A stretch of DNA of 64,000 nucleotides from an uncultured Flammeovirgaceae bacterium. GTDB lineage: Bacteria > Bacteroidota > Bacteroidia > Cytophagales > Cyclobacteriaceae. The notes beneath the pieces are model-generated. The model was not told the origin of the DNA, did no database searches, and saw only the letters and a program-made list of their open reading frames with translations. The DNA lies in assembly GCA_937883755.1 (NCBI GenBank), contig CAKZYA010000062.1, positions 124,001 through 188,000 of the forward strand. The letters are read 5' to 3'. The position numbers and the translations under genes are program-made. Below are positions 16,367 through 24,269 of this stretch, in pieces. Position 1 is the stretch's first letter; each line of letters begins with the position of its first letter.

Positions 16367-16810
16367 CTAAATCGATACCTCATAATACTCCAAAGCCCAT
16401 TCGCGCATATAGCGAACTCGCTGGGGAATGATGCGGTAGACGATCAGTTCGGGGTTATCTAGTGAGCCTAGGAACTGTTGCAGTAGCTTGTACGAGTCCC
16501 AAATTTCTTGCAGCAACGCTCGGTCGGTGACTACTTTAACCTTTCCAGTAATGCGTACTTGGTTATGATCTTGATCTAGATAACATAGCTCAACCTGCGG
16601 GTTCGCCTCAATCTCCTGAGTTTTGTGGTAACTTCTCAAGTTAGCCATATAAACTGTAAACCCGTCGGTTCTAACGGGCGAAACCGGGCGGACGCGGGGT
16701 TGAGATTCATCTACTGTGGCTAACATCGGAAACCGGGCGGCCTGCATAGTCTGCTGAGCCAGTTGCGGTAGCTCATCAGTACTAATTGGTTTTGGCTTAG
16801 GCTTGGGCAT
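16367..16810 (-). CDS. Pyridoxamine 5'-phosphate oxidase-family (FMN-binding split barrel) protein
   Basis: I start at the ATG at 16810 (MPKPKPKPISTDELPQL), because the longer open frame to 17047 runs antisense through the neighbouring VTT gene and its extra residues are low-complexity and unlike the family. The 147-residue product has the split-barrel pattern AARFPMLATVDESQPRVRPVSPVRTDGFTVYMANLRSYHKTQEI, then PQVELCYLDQDHNQVRITGKVKVV. Such proteins bind FMN or F420 and reduce small molecules; most small ones are uncharacterised. The end is VRYMREWALEYYEVSI. It is divergent from the VTT-domain gene. Confidence 0.85.
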   Translation of the reverse strand: MPKPKPKPISTDELPQLAQQTMQAARFPMLATVDESQPRVRPVSPVRTDGFTVYMANLRSYHKTQEIEANPQVELCYLDQDHNQVRITGKVKVVTDRALLQEIWDSYKLLQQFLGSLDNPELIVYRIIPQRVRYMREWALEYYEVSI

Positions 16811-16865
16811 AGGAGGAAGGGATTGCTGATTCGTGAAAGTACAAGATTTTGCCGATACTTGCGAC

Positions 16866-17504
16866 ATGCGATTGATCTGGCTTTTTCTGGGATTAGCCGC
16901 CTTAGTATTAATCCCCTTTTTTATCTGGGAAGAGTCGCTGACGGCTTTTTTCTCGACCGAAGAAACGGTGAATTGGCTACGCTCTTTCGGATTCTGGGGC
17001 TGGCTAGTAGGTATCGTCCTATTGATCTCCGATTTACTGCTTCCCATGCCAGCGACTTTGGTTATGGCGGCGCTGGGCCTTTTATACGGTTGGTTAGTTG
17101 GTGGTTTGATTAGCGCATTTGGCTCAATACTGGCTGGGGCGCTAGGTTATGAGCTTTGCCGAGCAATGGGCTTAAAGGCAGCTCGTTGGCTACTAGGGAA
17201 AAAAGACTTTGAAAAAGCCAATCGAATTAATCAACGCATCGGAGGTTGGGTCGTGGCTCTTTCCCGCTGGCTACCTGTTTTTCCAGAGGTGATTTCTTGT
17301 ATGGCGGGCTTAACTCAAATGTCGCGCAGATTATTTTATGCTGCTTTATTCTGCGGTTCGCTTCCTCTGGGGTTTACTTACGCCACCATCGGCTACACTG
17401 GAAACGAAAATCCAACCGTTGCCTTACTGTTCAGCGCTTTCCTTCCTCCTCTGCTGTGGCTACTGATTCGTCCGATATTTCGTAGAAAAGTTGCTACGTC
17501 TTGA
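16866..17504 (+). CDS. VTT-domain (DedA/TVP38-like) membrane protein
   Basis: I choose the ATG at 16866 (MRLIWLFLGLAALVLIPFFI) because it puts a hydrophobic helix right at the N-terminus; a GTG at 16833 would add 11 polar residues. The 212-residue product has the VTT core: a long hydrophobic stretch LLPMPATLVMAALGLLYGWLVGGLISAFGSILAGALGYELCRAMG, then SRWLPVFPEVISCMAGLTQMSRRLF with the conserved arginine and proline. DedA-superfamily proteins are implicated in lipid carrier and phospholipid scrambling. It converges with the DUF4178 gene, the stops being 3 bp apart. Confidence 0.85.
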   Translation: MRLIWLFLGLAALVLIPFFIWEESLTAFFSTEETVNWLRSFGFWGWLVGIVLLISDLLLPMPATLVMAALGLLYGWLVGGLISAFGSILAGALGYELCRAMGLKAARWLLGKKDFEKANRINQRIGGWVVALSRWLPVFPEVISCMAGLTQMSRRLFYAALFCGSLPLGFTYATIGYTGNENPTVALLFSAFLPPLLWLLIRPIFRRKVATS

Positions 17505-17507
17505 TAA

Positions 17508-18143
17508 TTACTGCCCCAAACTAAATACCTTCACCTGAGACTCTTTAATTGGGTGAGATAGTGTAACCTCGAAGCGACCATTTTCCCATTCTTCAATGGT
17601 AATAAATTCGTCGCTATCATCGGTCTCAAACTCCCAGTAGTAGAAGAAAGATTCGTTATCAGGTGAGATACGACCATCGGAGAAATAGGAAGCTTCGCTG
17701 GAAACTTCGTAGTAATAGGTTTTTCCCTCAAACTCAAATTCGCCGTCACCATTTTCATCCATCGTATCCAAATCGCTCCGGTTCACAGGTATGTCACGCA
17801 GCTTTAGTTTGCGGGTCGCCAACGTTACATCTAGTCCGTCATCGTATTCTAGCGTAATCCAGACTTTTCCTTTGGCAGCTTCTCCTTCCAGCTCGTACCA
17901 CTCGTCGTTCTGACCCGACCGATACACACTACGCGAGAGAATACTTACATCAAACTCCTCCATCATCGGTCCAACGTTCATTAGATGAATAAGCCCACCC
18001 GGACGTACATTTTCCAAGTGTAATTCCTGAGAAGAATTATCTTGCCCGTTCTCTAACTTTTTATCTTTCTTATTTCGTTGCCAAAAGTACACAGCTATTC
18101 CAATTAGAACCAGAGAAAAAATAATGACGGCGTTCATGTCCAT
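17508..18143 (-). CDS. DUF4178-domain membrane-anchored protein
   Basis: The product is 211 residues from the ATG at 18143, which is preceded by an AGGTGGG ribosome-binding-like sequence; a GTG at 18152 is the longer alternative. One transmembrane helix (AVIIFSLVLIGIAVYFW) anchors the N-terminus. The rest is a beta-rich soluble region with NEWYELEGEAAKGKVWITLEYDDGLDVTLATRKL-like strands and GKTYYYEVSSEASYFSDG, matching DUF4178. The function is unknown. In other genomes DUF4178 genes accompany PspA, DUF350 and spermidine-synthase-like genes. Here it is the last gene of an operon, 19 nt after pspA. Confidence 0.8.
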   Translation of the reverse strand: MDMNAVIIFSLVLIGIAVYFWQRNKKDKKLENGQDNSSQELHLENVRPGGLIHLMNVGPMMEEFDVSILSRSVYRSGQNDEWYELEGEAAKGKVWITLEYDDGLDVTLATRKLKLRDIPVNRSDLDTMDENGDGEFEFEGKTYYYEVSSEASYFSDGRISPDNESFFYYWEFETDDSDEFITIEEWENGRFEVTLSHPIKESQVKVFSLGQ

Positions 18144-18162
18144 AGAACCCACCTGACGAGGA

Positions 18163-18879
18163 TTACTCGCCTAGCTGTTTGGGTTCAGAAATACCCATGC
18201 GGGCTTTCAGTTCTTTCAATTTATCGGAGCCACCTCCGCTGCCAATAGCCTTGTCGATTTCATCATCCAGCGATTTAGGAGCGGCTGCAATCTCACCGTA
18301 AGATTCTGCCAGCGACTCTTCTTCTTCCACTTTGGCTTTCATTCGCTCTAGCATAGCTACGGTGCTGGAAGAATCAATACCCGCCAGTTGCTTGTTCAGC
18401 TTTTTGGTAGCAGTGCTTACTTTGGCTCGCGCTTTCAGCGTTTTAATCTCATTCTCCCAGGTAGAAATCTGACTCTTCAGGTCGTTTACTTTGGCCTCCA
18501 GATTAGCCGTCATGTTATCGTATTTCTGTACCTCAGTCTGGGTTTGTGTTAATTGACGGTCAGACTGTTCTTTTCGGCTCAAGGCTTCGGTAGCTAGGCG
18601 GTCGGCCTCGTTAGGATCGAGCTGCCCTTGTTCCGCTCGCTGAAGTAGTAGCATGGCTTTCTTTTCGTAATCACTCGACTGCTGCTGATAATTTTTCATA
18701 TCGCGCCGAGTACGAATTGACAATGCTTTAACCTCGGCTAGGCTTTCCAGTGCTTTATTCAGGTCTCCTTTTAAATCGCGAATCGCCTGTTCGCTCATTT
18801 TCACCGGGTCTTCTATTTTGTCAATAGCCGAGTGAGCCTGGGCTTCGCCTACTTTAAATAATCTTCTGAAGATGCTCAT
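18163..18879 (-). CDS. pspA: PspA/IM30 (Vipp1)-family membrane-stress protein
   Basis: The 238-residue protein is almost entirely alpha-helical coiled coil. It starts MSIFRRLFKVGEAQAHSAID, the amphipathic helix that binds membranes, then IEDPVKMSEQAIRDLKGDLNKAL. PspA/IM30 proteins form ESCRT-III-like assemblies on the inner membrane and preserve it under stress. The C-terminus has GSGGGSDKLKELKARMGI, a short glycine-rich linker before the last helix. The gene lies between ybjN-like and DUF4178 genes on the same strand, and the intergenic hairpin just upstream may modulate its expression. Confidence 0.92.
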   Translation of the reverse strand: MSIFRRLFKVGEAQAHSAIDKIEDPVKMSEQAIRDLKGDLNKALESLAEVKALSIRTRRDMKNYQQQSSDYEKKAMLLLQRAEQGQLDPNEADRLATEALSRKEQSDRQLTQTQTEVQKYDNMTANLEAKVNDLKSQISTWENEIKTLKARAKVSTATKKLNKQLAGIDSSSTVAMLERMKAKVEEEESLAESYGEIAAAPKSLDDEIDKAIGSGGGSDKLKELKARMGISEPKQLGE

Positions 18880-18926
18880 AATATGTTGTGTTAAGTATTT
18901 TTATTACGGATAAAAGTGTTAGAGTG

Positions 18927-19010
18927 TTAATGTATTAGTGTGTTATGGTCCTGTCCTGTATGCTAAGAACTTTAACATCTCGTACGATAGCACCATAACA
19001 CATACATTAA
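18927..19010. repeat. Long imperfect hairpin between the YbjN-like gene and pspA
   Basis: The segment TTAATGTA-ttag-TGTGTTATGGT at 18927-18949 is matched by its reverse complement ACCATAACACATACATTAA at 18992-19010. The 19-bp match is perfect apart from a 4-nt insertion (TTAG) in one arm; the loop is 42 nt. The right arm overlaps the stop codon of the YbjN-like gene. On the transcribed strand it would fold between the two genes, so it could act as an attenuator, an mRNA-processing site or a partial terminator. Confidence 0.6.
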
Positions 19011-19399
19011 GAGGCAAACTTGATAAACTCATCAGCGTACTCGGCCATCATCAGACTGATTGCGTTAATAGAGCTTTCTAACTCATTTCTATCCAGATTT
19101 TCCAGTTCTAGTGTGTCCCGAAAGAGCACTCGATCTTCATCGTCCAGTACCAGTGCTCCGTGTACCAATAAGCGATTAATTTGCATGAGTCGTTTTAGTG
19201 TAGCAGCTTCGCCCTCGCTTTTCAGATGAAAAACGTACTGCTCCAACAGTAAAATATCTTCTTCACAATCGAGAATCAGGTGACTGATACCCTTATCTTC
19301 ATCAGTAACTACTAATAGTCCTTCAGCTGGATCTTCCGATGTGAGCTCAAATCCTAAGTCAAATAAGAGATTCTTTACTTTATCAAAGTGTGCAACCAT
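19007..19399 (-). CDS. YbjN-like (T3SS chaperone-fold) protein
   Basis: I start at the ATG at 19399 (MVAHFDKVKNLLFDLGFEL); the longer open frame to 19579 runs antisense into the Nudix gene. The 130-residue product has the YbjN/CesT-like alternation of helices and strands: GLLVVTDEDKGISHLILDCEEDILLLEQYVFHL, then LKRLMQINRLLVHGALVLDDEDRVLFRDTLELENLD. That pattern resembles secretion-chaperone folds. It is the first gene of the ybjN-pspA-DUF4178 series and is divergent from the Nudix gene at 19505. The family is associated with envelope stress, but the molecular role is not known. Confidence 0.78.
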   Translation of the reverse strand: MVAHFDKVKNLLFDLGFELTSEDPAEGLLVVTDEDKGISHLILDCEEDILLLEQYVFHLKSEGEAATLKRLMQINRLLVHGALVLDDEDRVLFRDTLELENLDRNELESSINAISLMMAEYADEFIKFAS

Positions 19400-19504
19400 A
19401 GTGGTGGAAAGTTTAAATAATGTAGTGAATATTTTTGTATCGTTGTTTCTATGTAAAGTTATAACTTCGCGACGGTTCTGCAAACCGCCAATACGCTTAG
19501 TCTT

Positions 19505-20179
19505 ATGAAACTTTTTGTCAATGATACTCCAGTAATCTTTGCCACCAGCCAAAATTTGCCGGATATTCCTTACGATCATACTATCAATGCGCTGGCTACC
19601 ACTATAGTTGGGGCAAGGTTGAAGGACGACGTACTAGTAGAGTATGCTAACCCTAAATACATTAAAGGAGCCTTAGATTATTTTAGTAAAAGTAAGGTCA
19701 AAAACCTGGACAGTATCACCTTTGCAGTAGCGGATCTGGACGAGACGGTACAGTTGGTCAAAGATCAGTTCAAAATTGTGCAGGCCGGAGGCGGGATTGT
19801 CCGCAAAGGCAATCAAATTCTAATGATTTATCGGTTGGGTAAGTGGGATCTACCTAAAGGTAAATTAGAGAAAGGCGAGTCGCCAGCGGAGGGTGCTTTG
19901 CGGGAGGTAGAGGAAGAATGTAATGTACAAATCAAGTTACAGGATGAGATTTGCCAGACCTGGCATACTTACACCCGCAATAAGAAAAAATACCTAAAGC
20001 AGACGTACTGGTTTGCGATGGATTGCACAGATGATAGTCAGCTTACACCTCAAACGGAAGAAGGTATTGAAGAAGCTCGTTGGATGGATGCTGCCCAGGT
20101 ACAACATGCACTATACGATTCTTATTTTTCTATTCGCTACGTAGTCCGTCAGTACTATAAGCAGTTTGAGGAATTATAA
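19505..20179 (+). CDS. Nudix hydrolase-family protein with N-terminal extension
   Basis: The 224-residue product has about 95 extra N-terminal residues followed by a Nudix domain: GGGIVRKGNQILMIYRLGKWDLPKGKLEKGESPAEGALREVEEECNV. The Nudix box GX5EX7REUXEEXGU is complete except that the final glycine is asparagine (EECNV), so the loop is slightly atypical. Nudix enzymes cleave nucleoside diphosphates linked to another group, and Bacteroidota proteins of this arrangement are uncharacterised. The gene converges with coaD and the two stops overlap by 6 nt. Confidence 0.85.
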   Translation: MKLFVNDTPVIFATSQNLPDIPYDHTINALATTIVGARLKDDVLVEYANPKYIKGALDYFSKSKVKNLDSITFAVADLDETVQLVKDQFKIVQAGGGIVRKGNQILMIYRLGKWDLPKGKLEKGESPAEGALREVEEECNVQIKLQDEICQTWHTYTRNKKKYLKQTYWFAMDCTDDSQLTPQTEEGIEEARWMDAAQVQHALYDSYFSIRYVVRQYYKQFEEL

Positions 20180-20626
20180 CTTATAGGGCAAAAATGCCTC
20201 TACATCACCTCCGTAGCGGTGTACCTCCCGAATAATTGATGAATTAATATGGGCGTAGGACGGCGAAGTAATTAGAAATACTGTCTCTAATTCGGTATTC
20301 AGATAGCGGTTAACCTGGGAGATGCTGTTTTCATACTCAAAATCGGTGGTATTGCGTAAGCCCCGCAGCAAGTAATTTGCTTTATATCGCTTAGCTAATT
20401 CGGCAGTAAGCTCATCGTAGGTAATCACCTCAATCCGATTTTCCCCGTCAAAAGTTTGGCGAATATAGTCCAGCATAGTCTCAATAGGGAAGTACCGTTT
20501 CTTTTTACTATTGTGCCCTACTCCTACCACTACCTTATCAAATAATGACAGCCCTCGCCGCACAATATCTTCATGTCCTAAAGTAAAAGGGTCAAATGAA
20601 CCAGGGAAAAGCGCAACACGTTCCAT
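20174..20626 (-). CDS. coaD: Phosphopantetheine adenylyltransferase
   Basis: CoaD transfers AMP from ATP to 4'-phosphopantetheine, the penultimate step of CoA synthesis, in the cytoplasm. The 150-residue product begins RVALFPGSFDPFTLGHEDIV with the nucleotidyltransferase TxGH motif. It continues with the conserved LLRGLRNTTDFEYENSISQVNRYL and ETVFLITSPSYAHINSSIIREV. Length fits the family norm of about 160. The gene is followed upstream on the same strand by DUF3822, whose stop lies 5 nt before the coaD start, so the pair is probably co-transcribed. panC and panD, earlier pathway steps, lie about 5-6 kb away. Confidence 0.96.
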   Translation of the reverse strand: MERVALFPGSFDPFTLGHEDIVRRGLSLFDKVVVGVGHNSKKKRYFPIETMLDYIRQTFDGENRIEVITYDELTAELAKRYKANYLLRGLRNTTDFEYENSISQVNRYLNTELETVFLITSPSYAHINSSIIREVHRYGGDVEAFLPYKL

Positions 20627-20631
20627 ATCAC

Positions 20632-21519
20632 TTACTCGGTAAGATGTAGGCTGTATAAATCGAGGTACTGATGATCAGGAGCTTCATCAAACACGTGAGA
20701 AAAAGTCAGAAAGTCGGGCTTCTTTCCCAATGAAAGCTGACGGATGTAGCGGTACAACGCCAAGTACTCATCTGATTTAGTCGGAATATTTCCCCAAACG
20801 ACTACCTTGGTTTCGTTCTGGTTCAGGTTTAGCTTCTGAAAAGCACTAAGTGTATACTTCACCAAATCTTGTGGTTTACGATACGCAGAGCCATTAAAAA
20901 GAATGATTTTGCCATCATCGATCACCACCATCGTCAAGTACTCCCGGTCGATGTGCAGATACATAACCGGATAATACTCCGCTGAAGATACTTGCCGAAT
21001 ACCCTCAATAAACGAACTTCCCTGATACATCAGTGGAATACTATGTGATGGATATGTGCTCTTGATTCGATCTACTAGCTCTTTATGCGCTCCAAAAACC
21101 ATGGTTGCTCCTGCCTCTTCATGTTTTTGAGAATACACCGAATAGTGCTCATCCGGGAAGTCCACTGCCAGCGTGAGATAGTGCGCTATGTTTTCTGAAG
21201 AAAGATACGCCTGGGGCACCAGCGTAAAGTAGGGGCTTTTGACCGCCAGCTTCACGCTTTTCCAGTACCCGGCCATCAGAAGCTGGTGTTCTTCAATAAT
21301 GGAACGGTACGTTCCAACCAATTCTTCTGGTGACTGAGGCAAGGCGTAGTCCTCCAGTAGGAGGCAACGCTGCTGTTCAGCATCTACCACACCAAACTGG
21401 AAATTACGCTGCCCAGCTAGTAGAAGCAGACCGTAACGGTCAAGGTGATCTACACTAAATTTGGGGTCTTTTAGTTTTCGTACTAATGTGTACTTTCCAG
21501 TAGAGTGCGCCAAATCCAA
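20632..21519 (-). CDS. DUF3822-family protein
   Basis: The 295-residue protein matches DUF3822, a Bacteroidota family usually encoded beside coaD. Segments typical of an actin-like ATPase fold are visible: YPVMYLHIDREYLTMVVIDDGKIILFNGSAYR near residue 200, and KVVVWGNIPTKSDEYLALYRYI near residue 245. No function is established. No ATG is available: a stop (TAA) lies in frame 8 codons upstream, and the first usable codon is TTG at 21519, giving MDLAHSTGKYTLVRKL. The genuine start is therefore a non-ATG codon, or the N-terminus has been altered by mutation. Confidence 0.85.
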   Translation of the reverse strand: MDLAHSTGKYTLVRKLKDPKFSVDHLDRYGLLLLAGQRNFQFGVVDAEQQRCLLLEDYALPQSPEELVGTYRSIIEEHQLLMAGYWKSVKLAVKSPYFTLVPQAYLSSENIAHYLTLAVDFPDEHYSVYSQKHEEAGATMVFGAHKELVDRIKSTYPSHSIPLMYQGSSFIEGIRQVSSAEYYPVMYLHIDREYLTMVVIDDGKIILFNGSAYRKPQDLVKYTLSAFQKLNLNQNETKVVVWGNIPTKSDEYLALYRYIRQLSLGKKPDFLTFSHVFDEAPDHQYLDLYSLHLTE

Positions 21520-21536
21520 TAATTGTTGGTCAGGAA

Positions 21537-22118
21537 TTACTCCCAGTTACCGCCAGTAGTTACCTCAGTACGTGAACCGACCCGCAGTGGTCCCTTGATG
21601 CTTTCTTCCCCCCGACGAGCAGGATTAACCGGAGCTACATCTACCACCTCAAAAACATCCACCTCTACATTATTCCGAGAAATTTTGTCGGCAAAAATGT
21701 CGAACTGCTTGCCGCTGTGCGGTATAGTAGCGATGCTTTCGATTTTAAAGTTATCGTAAATAGCGGTATGGTACAAAGTATCACGCACGGGAATACTACC
21801 CAATGTATCGATCTCAATAGTAGTCTCTTCCGCACCATAGTCAAGGAGCTTGGTGATCTCGCGGCGTTGTACGATGTATAATTTACCAGTATCTAAGAAA
21901 TCAATGAGTTTATTCCAATCGCTAGTATATTGTCCGTTAGCCTCTTTATACAATAATTCGGCATCGCGAATGAATTTTAGTTTGTCAATAACTTGAGACT
22001 CAATTTGAGCAATACGTTCTTCTTCTTCAATACTAAACTTAATGCGGTCAAACAGATAATAAGCGATTCCTATGGCAATTGCTAAAAAGACATAGGTTAA
22101 AATTTTAGTTAGGCTCAT
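21537..22118 (-). CDS. Membrane-anchored hypothetical protein
   Basis: The 193-residue product has an N-terminal transmembrane helix (ILTYVFLAIAIGIAYYLFDRI) and a periplasm-facing helix rich in glutamate (KFSIEEEERIAQIESQVIDKLKFIRDAELLYKEANGQYTSDW). That region is reminiscent of pilin- or type II secretion-like N-terminal helices that present a beta-rich domain. The remainder, IPVRDTLYHTAIYDNFKIESIATIPHSGKQFDIFADKI, looks like a small extracytoplasmic domain. I do not recognise a named family. It precedes DUF3822 by 17 nt on the same strand, so it likely forms one operon with DUF3822 and coaD. Confidence 0.7.
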   Translation of the reverse strand: MSLTKILTYVFLAIAIGIAYYLFDRIKFSIEEEERIAQIESQVIDKLKFIRDAELLYKEANGQYTSDWNKLIDFLDTGKLYIVQRREITKLLDYGAEETTIEIDTLGSIPVRDTLYHTAIYDNFKIESIATIPHSGKQFDIFADKISRNNVEVDVFEVVDVAPVNPARRGEESIKGPLRVGSRTEVTTGGNWE

Positions 22119-22178
22119 AGGTTAGCAATTTGGTGTAATGATAAAAATTTTAATACATTTTTAGGTGTAACTAGCTCG

Positions 22179-22691
22179 CTAATTTCGTGTTTTATTATCA
22201 AATTTGAAATACCCACGCAAAGATAGTAACTCTTTGGCGGGCTGATACCGGCGAATTAACTGATGAAATTGATATTTTTTATCGGCTAGTTCATTGGTAA
22301 TCTGTAGCGGCGAGATAAAATTAGCTTGCTGAATAAGCTGTTCGTCATCGGATAGTTCTGGATCGATCCCTGCTTTTGGTTCACCAGTTGATACCTCAAT
22401 AGCAAAGAATAGCTCAATAGCATGAAGCGGCGGAGCTACGTACTCGTAAACGAATAGGAACTGTGATTTCTGAACTTCTAACCCAGTTTCTTCCTTCACT
22501 TCACGGTAGACAGCTTGCTCAGCAGTTTCGCCAAACTGTATACCTCCCCCTGGTGGTGCCACAAAATACTGATGATCTACCAATCCTCGGTGCCAAACCA
22601 GCAACAGATGATCTTCTCTAAAGCAAAGAGCACAAACCCGAGGCCGAATTCGCTCTCCAAACTGAGCATAGACTTTATTATTCCATTCCAT
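22179..22691 (-). CDS. Nudix hydrolase
   Basis: The 170-residue product carries a complete Nudix box: VAPPGGGIQFGETAEQAVYR followed by EVKEETGLEV near residues 44-69. Before it the segment RPRVCALCFREDHLLLVWHRG marks the first strands of the Nudix fold, in the style of 8-oxo-dGTPase/ADP-ribose hydrolase relatives. The C-terminal part (ADKKYQFHQLIRRYQPAKELLSLRGYFKFD) is a plain helical tail. Substrate cannot be told from the sequence. It is the first gene of a minus-strand run toward coaD. Confidence 0.88.
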   Translation of the reverse strand: MEWNNKVYAQFGERIRPRVCALCFREDHLLLVWHRGLVDHQYFVAPPGGGIQFGETAEQAVYREVKEETGLEVQKSQFLFVYEYVAPPLHAIELFFAIEVSTGEPKAGIDPELSDDEQLIQQANFISPLQITNELADKKYQFHQLIRRYQPAKELLSLRGYFKFDNKTRN

Positions 22692-22937
22692 AGATACCCA
22701 TAAACATACTATATCAAATGATCAATGAGCTTCCTACAGTCGTACTAATCCTTAAAAATATTGATCTAGTGTATTAGTGGCTATCACAAATGATTTTGTA
22801 AGACAAATTTTGCTGGTCAGATCTCTTACTTTCTCCCTTTTGGCGAAGCCGACGGCGCGGGGGAGTGCTATCATACCGAGCAAAAACCTGAAGAGCCTGT
22901 AACTATTTATTCGTAATAATGTCTATTATCTGCTCTG

Positions 22938-24269
22938 CTACTCCAATAACGTGTAAAAGATTTTAGCGAAAACACTATCTGGTTCAGCAACAATCTCATC
23001 TAACCGATTACCTAACTGAAGAGTCTGAATTCTGAACTCCGTTGTTGTAGTTGGTATTTCATTGATCAAATTTTGGGTATACTCAGTAATCAAAATCTGA
23101 TAGGTCGACTCAGTAGGTAGAATTGGAAATATTCCATTTTGAGCCGGAATACCATCAACTCGTAGTCCTCTCGGCACTGGAACTCGATTGAACCCGCTTT
23201 GAATAGTATCAAAGACTAGCGAAAAATCATCCTCAAAATTGAAAGCAGCTACCGGACTGGGTATTGGTTGTCCCTCACCTTGAGGCGTCGTTCCTAGGTA
23301 GAGTTCTACTCGATTGATCCTCAGCCTAGCCTCCGTATTTTCTTCTACTGTATCAATGAAATCTAAAATGGGCTTAAGACTGAGCGTAGGTACTAATCCC
23401 GTTCCCGCTTGTAAATAAAATCCACTATCGGCAGCAACTAGCTGCTGATCTGTTACAGTTACGCCTGCTAGAGGGGTACCTGAGCGATCTACTGAAATAT
23501 TGTTAAATGTAGCCCCTACATCAAAAGTATAAGCCGATGATTCAGTTTCTGTACTGGTACTAAAGTAGAGTGATAGTTGCAATTGGGCAGGATCAAAACC
23601 AGTGATAGCTTCATTTCCAGCAAATGGTGCTATTACAATTCCTGGAAAAAACTCCCGGAACGCACTATCGCTTTTTAGGGCGTCAGCATCAGCTTTTGCC
23701 AAGTCAAGCAACTCTTGACCCAAAGCATTATCCAATCTCACTCTAAGTGTATCGGCAATACTGTCAGCTTTAGGGTTAGGAGTAAAATTAAGTTCACCTA
23801 GTAGAGCTGTACTAAACGGAATCTCTTCAGTACGAAAGTATCCTCTTCTTGCTATTGTATCAAGCATAGGATAAATACCAATGCTTTGGTTTACTGCCTG
23901 AGAGGCATTACCGTAGAAGTAATCGTTTACCAGTGTCAAGACTAGCGAGTCGTATTCGTCTTCTGCAGTTACTTCCAGACGGGTATCTAAGCTAATCTCC
24001 GCAAAAGTTGTGGCTTGCACCTGACCAAAAAACTCACTCCGATATTCCCCTGCTAAAAAACGATGGGCATCATCATTAGATCTCCGACTCGAGATAACTG
24101 AATCTAACTGTACTAGGGAGTAATTTAGGGGTATTTCCTCGAAAAAAAGACTTAAGGTTTGGTCGCCGGGTTCTTGTGGTAAACTTAAAATTTCTTCATT
24201 CTCACACGAAAAAAGGAAGGGGGTAAGCCATAGCAACCACCCCATTTTTTTTCTAGCCAACAAGTTCAT
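22938..24269 (-). CDS. DUF4270-family outer-membrane/periplasmic lipoprotein
   Basis: I start at the ATG at 24269 (MNLLARKKMGWLLWLTPFLF, then SCENEE), because this gives a charged n-region, a hydrophobic core and a lipobox ending in cysteine at residue 22. An ATG at 24245 would avoid the 17-nt overlap with the previous gene. The 443-residue product matches the DUF4270 family, with LGLSLFFEEIPL-like strands, FLAGEYRSEFFGQVQATTFAEISL, and AEDEYDSLVLTLVNDYFYG. DUF4270 lipoproteins are confined to Bacteroidota and occur next to glycogen synthase-like genes. Their function is not established. Confidence 0.87.
   Translation of the reverse strand: MNLLARKKMGWLLWLTPFLFSCENEEILSLPQEPGDQTLSLFFEEIPLNYSLVQLDSVISSRRSNDDAHRFLAGEYRSEFFGQVQATTFAEISLDTRLEVTAEDEYDSLVLTLVNDYFYGNASQAVNQSIGIYPMLDTIARRGYFRTEEIPFSTALLGELNFTPNPKADSIADTLRVRLDNALGQELLDLAKADADALKSDSAFREFFPGIVIAPFAGNEAITGFDPAQLQLSLYFSTSTETESSAYTFDVGATFNNISVDRSGTPLAGVTVTDQQLVAADSGFYLQAGTGLVPTLSLKPILDFIDTVEENTEARLRINRVELYLGTTPQGEGQPIPSPVAAFNFEDDFSLVFDTIQSGFNRVPVPRGLRVDGIPAQNGIFPILPTESTYQILITEYTQNLINEIPTTTTEFRIQTLQLGNRLDEIVAEPDSVFAKIFYTLLE

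Noticed and set aside
16811-17047. Long N-terminal extension of the PNPOx-like gene
   Set aside because: The extra 79 residues are low-complexity, run antisense through the VTT gene and precede a good ATG at 16810.
19400-19579. N-terminal extension of the YbjN-like gene
   Set aside because: It overlaps the start of the divergent Nudix gene and lacks family similarity.
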